From contig CM055100.1 of NCBI GenBank assembly GCA_029204225.1, positions 15,984,600 to 16,048,599 of the forward strand: DNA of 64,000 nt. The letters are read 5' to 3'. This DNA comes from Diphasiastrum complanatum (taxonomy: Eukaryota; Streptophyta; Lycopodiopsida; Lycopodiales; Lycopodiaceae). The number at the start of each line of letters is the position of its first letter. Within the stretch, counting starts at the first letter, position 1. Made by a program: the position numbers and the translations under genes. This document shows, piece after piece, positions 11,027 to 23,800 of the stretch. Below the pieces are notes generated by a model that saw only the letters and a list, made by a program, of their open reading frames with translations, was not told the origin of the DNA and ran no database searches.

Positions 11027-14000
11027 TGCTGCTGCTTCTGCCGGCGCACTGCTAGTCTATCACTGCTCCCAGCAAACCTTTCAATGCATCACTGCCCTAG
11101 CGCACATCTGGAATGGATTTCATCCTGCAACTACGCCATTGCTCTCAGATCCAGCCATCGCCGCTGCCTAGTGGATCCTCATTGGTAACTGCCTGTGGAG
11201 AAGTGATCATCCTCTATCTTTGCAGCTTTTCATTGCAGTTCCATCTCTTTTTAGGCTTTCCTCAGATCCTAAATGCCTCTCATAGAGGGGCTAATGCCCC
11301 CATGCCATCTTCCGTTTCCAGTATTGCTTCCACACGTTCCTCGCAGCCAGATCCATCTTCCCCTTCTCGTTCTATGCCTCTTGCAGCCCCATTTCGCCAT
11401 CAAATCCTATTTTGAATAGCGAAGCTATTATAGCTCTCACCTTGACTCCATCTTCCCCAGCAAATTCTCTGTCTTCCATCGCCACATTTGCTCTTCTTCA
11501 TGAAAATCAACTCCGGATGTTCAAATACCTCAACAATCATGGAGAAAGACTGGTTTCTCACAATTCTGTGCTTCTAGTTGTGCAATCTCACCTCAAGAAG
11601 TTAGAAATCTCCATCAAATAACTCAAGACTCAAGTTGCAGTTATCAAAAACGATGCCTCTTCCCAAATAGCTACTTCAGCTAAGCTCCAGCAGCTTGAAA
11701 ATCAAGTGGAACAACACCATACCGCTGTCCAATCTCGGGTAGATGTGCTTAAAGGTTATACAGTCTCTCCACCTCCGCCTTCACCTTCGTTTACTCAGCC
11801 ACGTTCACCGAGAGCCATCTGCGAGAGCACAAGGCCCTTAATGTTCGCATCAAGGATTCGGATACTCTTGCTATCCGGTTCACCTCAACGTCTCACCAGC
11901 ATGAAATTTTGGGGAAAAGATCTAAATTGCATAATACCAAAATCTTGAAGCTCTATCTATAAGCGAGTCATCTACTGTGATGGTACTATCAGATTTGTAG
12001 ATCGTAAGCCTATACTTTATAAAAGATTGATATCTGAGATTGATCAAAGTTAGGCTCTGAGTTAGAGAATTGACGGCATTGTTCCATCTGTTTTGATGTA
12101 CTATTCAGTCTTATATGCCTTTGGCATGGAAAAGACATTAATAAAGCTTTCTCTTCCTCTTTCTCTCTCTCAGGTCCCACGTTGGCAACACTACTACTCC
12201 CTAGGCAGGCAACAGCATTGCTTGATGCTGGTATGGCAGCATTGTTGCCTGCCATGCAGGCAACAGCGCTGCCTGTGGTGCCTGTCAATGTGCTAGAGGC
12301 AACACCACTGCCCAAGTTGGCAACAGTGTTGCCTCTCCCTGATCTAAACACCCCTTCAAAAGCTCTCAAGCAATATGTTTTTACCTTTCTTGATCAGCAA
12401 GGGATTGAGCTCCGCACGATGAAGAAAGATATGATGCGGCTCCATGCAACGATTCAATCCATGTTAGAGGAGCGGGACAGGATGAGAGCCAGGATCACTA
12501 CATCGGAAGAAATAATAGGCAAGCAAGGGGAATTGGTCCAAGAAAAAGAGAACAAAATCGAAAATCATCAAGAGGAAGCATTAACATGGGCAACGGTTCT
12601 TAAAAAGGAGTCCGGTAAGCAATCTACACATATGTTGTCTTTTATCTCAGCCACTTTATTGGAAGAGAGACTGTGTGAGCAAAAAATATATAATATTCGA
12701 GTTCGTGGTATTACGGACACAAAATGTTGAGAATGAGGCCAAGCAATTTTTGCAAACCAACCTAGGTCATCACCTACGAGAGAGACAGATCTTTATAGAC
12801 GAGGACCTAACTTATATTCAAGTAACAGAATGCTACAAAGCTATTCATGAGGCCAAGGCTACAAGTAGATATGTGGTTTATATCCCGTCAACCACATAAA
12901 CCCCAGTACGACGTGCTTTGTAAATATCTCCACCTCCAAGTCAAACAAGCTCGACCACATCTTCCACATAGCCTCAAGCGCCTATATAGTTGTACTTGTC
13001 GTCGAAAAAAAAAAGTTATGAGAATGAACATGGGAAACGATTGATTGACCTTCTTTCTAGTGCATCCTCTGATTCCTTTTGGAGAGACTTCCTCCCTTGC
13101 GACTCACCTCCCATTGAGTGATATAGGTTGTTGGACTGAATATGCCACTACTCTCTACACTATCAATACCGATACTCCTATCGTCATCTCCCCTCGCCCT
13201 TCCACCTTCAAACTACCGCACCATTATGATAGGCCATATTGTGGCGAAACTCTATGGCACTATCCTCCAAATATTAGTGAGCAATGAGGGTGTGTTGTTG
13301 CTTTGCTGATTTTCAAAAGGCATTTTCTTATACAGAGATTGTGCGAACTTGGTTTCTCTATTGATATAGTTTTGGCAATTATGGCAATCTCTGAGCAGGT
13401 TTGGGGCTGTTTCAGGTCGGAAGCCTGACAGGTCCAAATATTGCATGCAAAGGTTGTAGTACATGTGAAAACCATATATATTTTACAGAGCCCTATAATT
13501 TGCAACATACAGGCATGAAAACTTTTGGCATCACTCAAACACTCATATGAAGTTACTGCCCTACAGAACATAAGGAAGAAGTAAGGTTGTGGCATTGCTA
13601 CAAATTGGATTAACATATGATATCCCAGAAAATCAGTATGCAAGAAGTGTGGCAAACAGCCCCAGAAAGTTTAGTTTACTCCATCATTGTGGTATGACAA
13701 TTTGCAAACCATCACCCCCACTAAATACAAATCTTCAACTTAGAGCTCCAAAAGGGAAAGGGGGAAAGGGGCATGGTTAGTGCCTCTTCGTATGTCACTG
13801 ACCTTGAGAAGAACATTCTAAGATTATAAGTAGCTGAAAATAAGGCAGTGACCCAAAAATGTATTCGGGCCAGAACGCCATGTGTATTGTTGACACATGG
13901 GTGAGAGAATCAGAGTACATCCAAAACGTCATCTATATAATTGTCTTTGTGAAGTACACTTTCTACATAGACTCAGCATTGAAAAATAATCAAAAGATGT

Positions 14001-17000
14001 ACGACGGCTTACCCATCTTTGTCCACACAACCAAGATATGATCTATATAAATTTGTCATTCTGAGGTATAGTTTCTACATAGACTCAGCATTGAAAAATA
14101 ATCAAAACATGTGGGACGGCTTACCCATCTTCGTCACACTTTAAGACTTCAATGCATACAAGAAAAGGAGCCTTTTCCCGAGAATTCATCAAGGCAGCAT
14201 CATCTTCTGGGATGTGAACAACTTGGAAGATTCCCTTGCCCATGGGAAAGCAAACGCCTATGATTATGGGGTGTCAGATAAAAGTGATCCAAATCACACT
14301 TAATTCATAGTTTGATGAAGAACAAATTGGAAAAACCCAAATATTATTACATCTGTAAAAGGAGACAAGTATGACACCACGATGCAAAGATGATTAAAGT
14401 TAGCTAGTTATTATAGAGTACCTCCGTCAGTTTCTGTGATCGCCAAAAGAGAATTGAGCTCCATAAGAGACTGTAAGGCAATTACAATTGTTGTAGGACA
14501 CATATCAAGCACTTGAAACTTTGGAAAAAATAAAACTAGCATGCTATGAGTTTTATATCTCTCTAAAAATGAAAGAATCTGCAAAGAGTACGTGGCTATG
14601 GTGGTGTTAGCTTAAAACAGGGTAAGAATGCTAATATAGGCTATTGCAAACAAAAATGGAGAAAACTACCTCGTGAAGTGCCTTTCGCCGATCCTCCATG
14701 GGGAAAACATCTATCAAGCCAGAAGAAATATCACATAGTGATTGTACGAAGTCCAAAGTAGCATGATAGGTACCCTTCCGAATGTGAAAATAAGGGTATT
14801 TTGGTAGAGGAGGCTTTGAAGAAGTTCGATCTGTACTTTGCTTTGGAGAACCTGGTCGCTTCTGTGTGAATCAAAGACAAATTCAGTGTTTAAGCCTCAA
14901 ACTGGTAAGATGTAACATTTTTGGTGATTGCAGCAATGATGAACAAAGCATAGAGATAACTACACGTTTAGCACTAGAAAATGCTTCAAGAAGCTTCGTC
15001 AGGTATGATTGTTTCCTTTACTACCAAAACAGCATTTCCAGTCTGAAGTACAGCATGGAGGTGTGAAAGATCTTCAAACAAAAAGTGAGTTTCTACTAAC
15101 CTCAAAACGATCAGCATAGTGCAAACTTTATAGAAAGGTGCTTTCCAAATTATGGGAAAGATTTCAAAATGTAATCTTTCTACCAAAGGAAAAAATTCGA
15201 CACTAAAAACCCAAGATGTAATGTCGATGGTATTCTGGGGCAAGAAGGAAGCCACTTTTGTGCATAAGACCCTGGCTCCTTCATACCATACATGGACCAT
15301 TAAACTGGACATCAATTGCTTACAAAGTACAAAAATTGAATCCAAATGAATACAGAAATATCTTACCAGATATCACAACAAAAAACTCCATAGGCTCCAA
15401 TGCAAGGTCTGAAAAGTCTTCAATAACATGCCAATTGGCATTTTGTTTCAACATCTAATAGCTTTCTGGAACAGCTCATTCATAAAACATGAGGCAAGTC
15501 TCACAACAAATCAGCTCATAACCCCAAGGTAAAGGAAGGGCACCTTGGTGCATTCCTATGAAAGGGTTTGCTGGCAAAGTAAACAGTCTTTGGCACTTCC
15601 TTCCAAAGGCAAGATTATCATATCTCTTGCTGCCTGGCCCCCAACCTCATTCCTCTATTCAAGCTTGCTATAAGCCAAGCTCAAGCCAGAGCCCAGTACT
15701 TGGCATCTTCCTGAGATGCAGGAAGATGCCGGGCTTGTCTGCCTCCCTCAACACATATGTAACATAGACTGCAACTGTTTGTGGTTGCAACCAGGTTACC
15801 TATCTAATGCCATCTGCTTAGACTAGTTACAGTAGAATCTGTCGTTGCAGGATCTATCTTGGACCTGTTGCAACATTTCTTTCCAGGGCAGTGCTAGCTT
15901 CAAGGCAGCAAAGTCTTGTCCAACTTGTTTTCAGTTTGTTGTTGACCACATTTTGGCAATATCATTTGTAGAACACTGCCTCTTAAGAAGTAACAAATGC
16001 CAGTATCTAAAAGTTTTCTACAACCAACATGCATGAGAAGCCAGGTAAATAATGATTAACAGCTTCGAAAATGAAGAGGGCAAAATCCAGTCACACACGG
16101 ATTGTATGGGCATGGCTTTTCTCAACTTACCAGAGGTGCAAGAGAGGGACAGTCTAGGATAAAGGAATTGAAATTCTACATGAGTTTCACAGCCTTGCAT
16201 CTCCACGTGAACCCACTGCATCCGACAGGCTCCCCACAGGCTCCCAATTGCAAGAGCGAAAGAGAGGGGGTTGAAAAGAGGGAGAAAACAGAAGAGGGAG
16301 AGAGAGAGAGTGGCTATAGAGAGAGGGCATAGGCCTGGTGGGCCTACGCAGCTCCCACTTTGTGCCTTATCCACTCGATTTGGCAAGGACAAGACAATTG
16401 GTGGCCTTATAGTACTTAGGAGTGCAAGTAGTGCACTTTATTTTGTTCTACTCAAGCTTTGTATTGCATAGGCCGCAGGGCCGCAAGGCAGGGCGCCCGA
16501 CTGGAGCCGTGTCTTTGACTGAGAAAACTCTCAAAAAAAGGGGAAGGAATGTTGTCAAAGTTACCAATAGGGTGTGTAGGTTCAAGCAAAAGGAGGGGAG
16601 AAACGAGTATTGGAGACTCTCAACAAGGCTTGCGAGCAACTTGGGGAATAGCAAGGCGAGCGAAATCTAGATTTAGGTGCTAAAGGTTTTCCTTTGCAAA
16701 AGACATTTCATTCAACATTATTGAGTGAATATCTTTGAAAGATGATAGTTGTTCCAGGTAAAGTTAAGCCTATTTGCAAGCCCACATCTTACAAGACTTT
16801 CAAAGTAGTTGATTTGAAGAGGAAATGTTGGTACTTGGGAAGGAGCTACAAGTGGTGTCGCAAAAGTAGGTCAAGTACGATTACCTATCGTGTGCGGCAG
16901 TTATTAGATACTTGCAAGATGCCTCTCATTAACTTTTTCGCTACTGGCATCTATGATATTGTTTTCTTGTGTGGTGTTGATGCTAGTGGTTTGACTAAAA

Positions 17001-17791
17001 CGAGTGCATATTTATCAACATTGAAATCAGTCATTGAACAGGTTGCAGTTGAAAATGTGGTGTAAGTTTAAATGGAAATGCCATAGATTATCTTGGTGTA
17101 ATTTGGGTATATGCACCAAACTTTTGATAAATTTTTCCAAAAGCACTTCAATCAATTCACGTTTTGGAAGTTTTAAACGTTGAGTTGCAATTATGTACCC
17201 AAGCTTGGGGGTGATGATGGGCGTGGGATTTGCAATTGGGTAGTGGCTCTATTGATCCATCTAACTTTAGTTCAATCTAGTGGATGAATCATTGGCAGGC
17301 TTCACAAAAGCAATCTTGGGTGACGATGGGCGTGGGATTTGCAATTGGGTGGTGGCTCTATTGATCCATCTAACTTTGGTTCAATCTAGTGGATGAATCA
17401 TCGGCAGGCTTCACAAAAGCAATACTAGAGAGTCTGGACACTCACAAAGCGACATCTCCAACATGAACTTACAAGCTTAGCTCCAGCCTCCTTCTAGAAG
17501 ATTCTTTCTCCTACACTAATCATTTGTGGTCTTTCCATGTTATTGGTGCATGAATAAAATCAATTCTACTACAAAGTTGTGGACCATATGAATCCAATTT
17601 TAGCTACCATACCATCATAGTGAGCCTCACACTATCTACCATGTATGAGACAACTATGGAGACCACAATCAATGTGGAAGAGAAGTAAAAAAAAATCATA
17701 TGTGGGGTTAAAGCAAGAGACTAGCCACAATATTCAACCAAACAATGCAGGTCATATTTCACATTAGGAGCAATTGTTAAGGAAGCAAAGC

Positions 17792-17863
<72 letters not shown>

Positions 17864-20800
17864 TTCTATTGACTTTCAAAGGGACTTTGACCTGGCGTCA
17901 TGCAAAGGTCTCTTCCACAAGTTACAAGATCAAAAGACAATAACACTACCACAAAGGAAGCATGAAAGGGCAACTAGACAATCATCAACACTCTTTGGCA
18001 TGTACCTTAATGAGAGATCATACATATGAGTTGTGGAGATGGGAGAAGATTGGGTATAGCAGTTTTGTGAGTTGACTAATTTGAAGGGGAGACTTCAAAG
18101 ACCAACACATTGTCTTCAACCCTTTAAGGTACTTCCTGCCTTCACATGTAAATGTTAGAATATGTTAATGGATATGCTATGTTAATAAAAAAAACCTCTA
18201 GGTTACTTTGACCCAGAAGGTCAAAATTTGTGTAACCATTGGTTATTTCATTCAGACCACTTTAAGTTAGACTTGGGCCCCCATGTAGAAACTCACTATC
18301 GAGCCTTCTTGAAACCGACAAAAATTTGGCAATCATTATTTCTACTCAACAAGGTCTTACATTAGCACGAGTTTCGTCTATGCTACTGCAGGAAGAGAAA
18401 TGGATCTTTGTTCTCTCATTTGACACCAAAATTAGAAGCTCTTTATTTCGAAGAAAATCGATAAGAAGAAAAAGTCAAAGAAAGCACAAAAGTCAAATAA
18501 TAATTCAAATTCAGAACAAGGGGCAAATTCGAATTCAACTTCATCGATATCAAAATTATTTTGCAGATATTGCAAACGACCCGGACATTTGCTGGAGGAT
18601 TGTCGAATTCTCAAATCAAAAAAATAGCAGCAGCAGCAGCAATCGCAGTAGCAATATGCTAATGCAGCAAAAGGTTCGAAAGACTTCAACAAAGAAGCTG
18701 ATGAAGCAGCATTTATGGCAAATGAAGACCAACAAGATGTCGATTCTTGGTATTTGGATTCAGTTGCTACTCAGCACATGACAAGCCAACGAATTTGGTT
18801 TCATGAGTACAGTCAAGCTACGACTCAAAGGTACGTCTCATTGGGCGATGGAAATACTTACCGTATTGATGGTATTGGCACTATCAAATTGCAATTTTGG
18901 AATGGTATATTTTTCATGTTCCGAATCTTACAAAAAATCTACTTTCTATTAATAGAATCATTGATTTAGGCCATGAAATCGAATTTGATTCTGATAGTTG
19001 TTCGATATTAGACAAAAGTAGAAAGGTACTTGTGCTTGGAAAGAGGCAAGGTAATCTTTATAAGCTTAGTCATTGCAATGCTTCAACTGTTCAATCTCTA
19101 TCTACCCTACTTTGGAAGATAGAGATTTACTATGGCATTATAGAATGGGTCATGTCAATTTTACTTGTCTTCGAAATATGTCAGCAAAACGTATTGTTTG
19201 AGATCTCAATTACAACAATGTTTCAAACCGTCCAGTTTGTCGAAGCTGCATTCAAGCCAAACATGCTAGAACTCCTTTCAAGTCTGATTCGCAACATTAA
19301 TCCAAAGGTGTGGCACGACATATCTGGATCCATGCAGACTCTCTCGATTGATATGATGATGCTAGAATAGCTTGAAACTATGAACTCAAGACCCTAGTGA
19401 AGTTATTTTCAAGGTCTACTTGATCCTAACATAACTAGGAAAGGAAAAGATTAAACAAACTGAGCCAACGCCCAATCACAAATGATCGATGGTTGTTCTG
19501 GCTTCAGAAATGCATTAATTGGAAGTGCAAATGGTATGAGTGGTAGCGCCCTCCTCCTATCCTACTCCAAAAAAGAATCAAGAAGACACATAAATGATGA
19601 AGATGGAAGATGATTCCAAAATCTCACTGTTATGGCCATTGGCAAACACAGGGATACTTGTCACTCGTTAGACCCTAGGGGGTCCCGGCGGGGTGACACT
19701 CAACCCCGTAGTTCGGGATAATAACTCTTAGGGACTAGGATCTAGTGGGCTTGGTCTATATTCATAGGGAGTGCCACTAAGTGGAGGGCACCCTTAGTTG
19801 CTAAGGGTGGGTCCTTAAAGTTAGGGAGGAGTGCATGGCCTCTTGGAGGCTGGGTGTTGGTCCTATATGGTGGCCTGTGAATGTAGAGCCAGGTACAGGA
19901 TAGTGGGTGGAGATCCAAAGTCACTCTTCATCTTTGTGGGTTCTCTTTCCATTGTTCCTAATAGTGGTATCAGAGCATCGTGGATCCTGGCCCGTGGGTG
20001 GGATCAATGCATTCTTCCTCCTCCAGCGCTACTTCTCTCTCAGCGATCTATCTCCTCCAACGCTACTTCTCTCTCAGCGATCTCTCTCCTCCAGCGCTAC
20101 TACTCTCTCAGCGATCTTCTTCCTCCATCGCTTTCTGGTGGTCCTTCTTGATTTCTATCGCTATCAAGAGAGGCAGTAAGTGATCTGATTTTAGTCAGGA
20201 GAGAAATTCCAGTGGTGGGCGCTCAAGTCTATATCAGCATCTGTGTAAAAGAAGCATCAATCACAAGAGGAAATCAGAATTCAACAAAATCTGATTTCTG
20301 GAGGGCGCTACGACCTGTTTTTTGGAAGTAGACAGTAGGCAATCCGAACGTGGTTAGTATTGGATCAGATTTGGAGGAGAAGATCTACACACTACTCGCT
20401 GGAGGATGCAACAGATTTCACCCTGAAATCTGTTGTACTTTTCTAGATATTCACATTGCAAGTCAGAATTTTGATTTTCTGACCTTCTGGAGTTGAAGAC
20501 ACTACAATTTCAAACGGTGGCAGATTTTTCAAAAGTTGGACTTGGGAAAGCTAACATACAGAAGGGCGCTCCAAGAGGAACAAATCTCACAGCGATTGGT
20601 GGCCAGAAACGGTCTGGGTGATCATCCGAAGTTTGGCCAAAATTCCTGATTTGTTCGGAAAAAAGTCGAAAATTGCCAGATCACATTTGCATGTTGAGAC
20701 CACCCAATCACCTACATTTCCAAACCAGAGAAGCTTTCTCTCTCTTGTTTTTGTTTTGCATGTCAGTGCATGAGGTTTTACACTCCTTGCATGTGCTAGA

Positions 20801-23800
20801 AAGTCAATTTTTTGGGCATAATTAAACACTGTTATCTTTGTTCTATTACGCATGCTTAATTTATAGACATGAGTCATACTCTTGTAGACAAACTTGAAGA
20901 TATAGTCATGTCTAGTCTGCCTCGTGGAACTTCTCCTGTAGAACAGAGCCAGTCAGTTCCTCTTTTACCACCTACTCAAGAACCCTCTCAAAATCCCTCC
21001 TTGCATGATGACATGCAGGATGTGGACATGAATGAGGGAGATGAAAATGAAGAGATACCATTAAATATTTTTGAGTTTAGGCAGTGGGTAGTAGAAACTT
21101 ATGATCTTAAAAAATTAGAAGAGTCTGTTGAGGAACAAACCAATACCCAGCAAGAGACTAATGAAAGGCTTTCTAGACTTGAAAGACTAGTGCGTGATAA
21201 TGTTCAAAGTCTTAATGCTTTAAAACAAGTTGTTTTAGCGCAGTACCGAGTGAATCCTGCTATCCACGGTAGTAGTTTACCTGTCCCACCATCACCCCAT
21301 AAGGTAGTACCTAAAGATTTGCGCCTTCCCGCCTTAGGTGGAGAAGAAAAAGACCATAACCGTGATTCGGTTGTTGCCTTTCTCGTTAAGCATGATGATG
21401 CTTTTCGATTAAAAGGAACTCCTGATGAGGATCGGCCTTTAGAGGCGAGCATCTCCCTGACAGGAAAAGCCTTTAGGTGGTGGATAAGTCTGCGGGAAAG
21501 TGGTTCAGAACCAAAGACTTGGGATAGTTTTCAGGATATGTTTAAGAAAAATTTCCTACCTGAAAATGAAACCGATAGAAACTGGGAAGATTGGGAAACC
21601 TGTGGTATGGGAAACCATCCTCTCACCCAATATATCGCCAGTTATCGGGATGCTACCATGAAATTATCTGACTTAGATGAATATAAACAGGTAAGGGGAT
21701 TCATTTGGGGTTTGCAAGCCGAATACCAAAAGTATCTTCGGCCTTTAAAGCCTAAAACATTGGAAACTGCTATCACACTAGCTCAGACCTATGATGACAT
21801 AGTTCGCCCAAAAGGTAAAAGAAGATACCCGACCTGAGTCCTCCAAACATGGAGAGAAGAGAAAAATTCCGACATCTAATTCTTCGAACAAAAAAAGGTA
21901 TAGATTGTCGAGAAGTGACATCGAAAGAGCCAAGAGGGAGCACTTGTGCTTCATTTGTATGGGAAAAGGTCATAACAAGAGTCAGTGCCTAAAGTACAAC
22001 ATAAAGGGAACACTGACGAAGCTCCCGGTAAGAACCAAAATGGTCCTTTTAAGAAACTAGAGAAGCAAGTTCACATTGTCCACGTTTTGCCTTTGGGACA
22101 GTCCCCTAAGGTAAAGTTCACGTGTCTCATATATATGAGGCACATACCTGTTCAGTTACTGCTAACATTTGGCAACCTGCAGTCGGACCTCATACTATTT
22201 TCCAATGGTTAGGAAGTATTAATGGCCAGAAAGTTCGGATAATGGTGGACGATGGAGCAACCCACAACTTTCTAAACCATTCTTTGGTGAAGAAGTTGAA
22301 GTTAGAGCAAAAACCAAGCGATCATCAATACGTAGTTACATGTTGCAGTTGCGTCGGGACGGGACGCGCCACCTGAAGATGTTGCGGAAACATCCGAAGT
22401 GGATGTGCCATCAGCAGGTGTTGCAGATACTCGATGGAGGAATTTCTACATTGAGGACGGGTACCTCCTTTATAAAGGAAGAGTATGTGTACCCAAGGAC
22501 GGTGACTTTAGGCACCAAATTCTTGAGGAAAGTCACGACAGTCCTAGTGCAGGACATCCCGGGATAAAGAGGACCTATGCTCTTGCAAAGAATAAGTTAG
22601 GCGGGCTCCTCCAGCCACTCAAGATACCCGGTGGTAGATGGGAGAGTATCAGCATGGATTTTATAGTGGAGTTACCAAGAACGAGTAAAGGCCATGACTC
22701 GATCTGGGTAGTTGTAGACCGATTGACCAAGATGGCACGGTTTGTACCGACCAAGAAAACTGTTACAACTCCAGAAGTCGCCAGGCTTTCTATAGAAAAC
22801 ATCTATAAGCTATATGGCCTTCCCGCCAATATGATTAGCGATCGAGATCCAAAGTTTACAGGTAACTTTTGGAGGGCGTTGTTTAACAAGTTAAAAACTA
22901 AGTTGTCTATGAGCTCCACTGATCATCCCGAAACGGATGGTCAAACGGAAAGGGTCAATCAGGTTCTAGAAGATATGCTACGAGCATACGTTAGTAAAAA
23001 GCAAACCAATTGGGAAGAGTATCTTCCACTTTTGGAATTTGCTTATAATAGCACTAAACACACCACTACAGGATATAGTCCATTCATGCTAATGTATGGA
23101 TTTCAGCCTAGAGCCCCCATGGCCGTAGGGCTTAGGAAGGAAAAAGTACAAAGCGTTAGAGAGTTTCTTGAGGATATGGAAACTATGATCAAGATAGCTA
23201 AAGCTAATGTGAAGCAAGCACAAGCGCGAGCTAAGCATTATGCGGATAAAACCCGTAGGGATGTGACCTTTCAAGAAGGCGATCGGGTGTTTCTGAAAGT
23301 TCCTAAAGACTCTACCACTCTAAGCACATGCAAGTGTCCTAAGTTGACTCCAAGGTATTGTGGTCCCTTCACAATACCCAAGAGAATTGGAAGTTCTGCT
23401 TACCAGCTGGCTTTGCCAGAATCCGCAAAGGTACATCCGATCTTTCATGTCAGTCGACTGAAGCGGGTGTTGCGAGAAGGAGACAACATTGTCCCAGAAA
23501 TAGCCTTTGAGGAACCTAATTCCTTGCCACATCAACCAGAGGAAATTATGAATATCCGAAATCGCAAGACTCGTCATGCGGTCTTTCGAGAAGTTTTAGT
23601 CAAGTGGAAGGATGGGTCCCAAGAAGAGGCAACCTGGGAGTCCGTAAGCAAGCTTCGAAAGAGGTATCCTGATTTCGTCTTTGAAGATATCGCTTTCGAG
23701 GACGAAAGCTCCTTTTAGGGGGAGGAGATGTTATGGCCATTGGCAAACACAGGGATACTTGTGACTCGTTAGACCCTAGGGGGTCCTGGCGGGGTGACAC

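Larger units (their letters stand above)
11022..12174 (+). mobile_element. LINE copy D: ORF1-like 5' part joined to a 3' end
   Basis: It starts directly after the CT tail of copy C. Bases 11200-11970 hold a degenerate ORF1-like region and 12080-12174 holds the family 3' end (hairpin at 12108-12136, ATTAATAAAGC, short imperfect CT tail). The whole ORF2 is missing, so this is an internally deleted copy or two fragments. The 3' end assignment is firm; the ORF1 assignment is tentative. Confidence 0.6.
12175..13445 (+). mobile_element. LINE copy E: ORF1 and decayed ORF2
   Basis: It begins immediately after the tail of copy D, continuing the head-to-tail chain. An ORF1-like frame (12182-12900) is followed by a heavily deleted ORF2 (about 12900-13445) matching copy B both upstream of and within RT. 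There is no recognisable 3' end or CT tail. Confidence 0.7.

Noticed and set aside
17205-17422. Repeat array that might be CRISPR-like
   Set aside because: Only two long adjacent copies without spacers in a plant intron; a simple tandem duplication.
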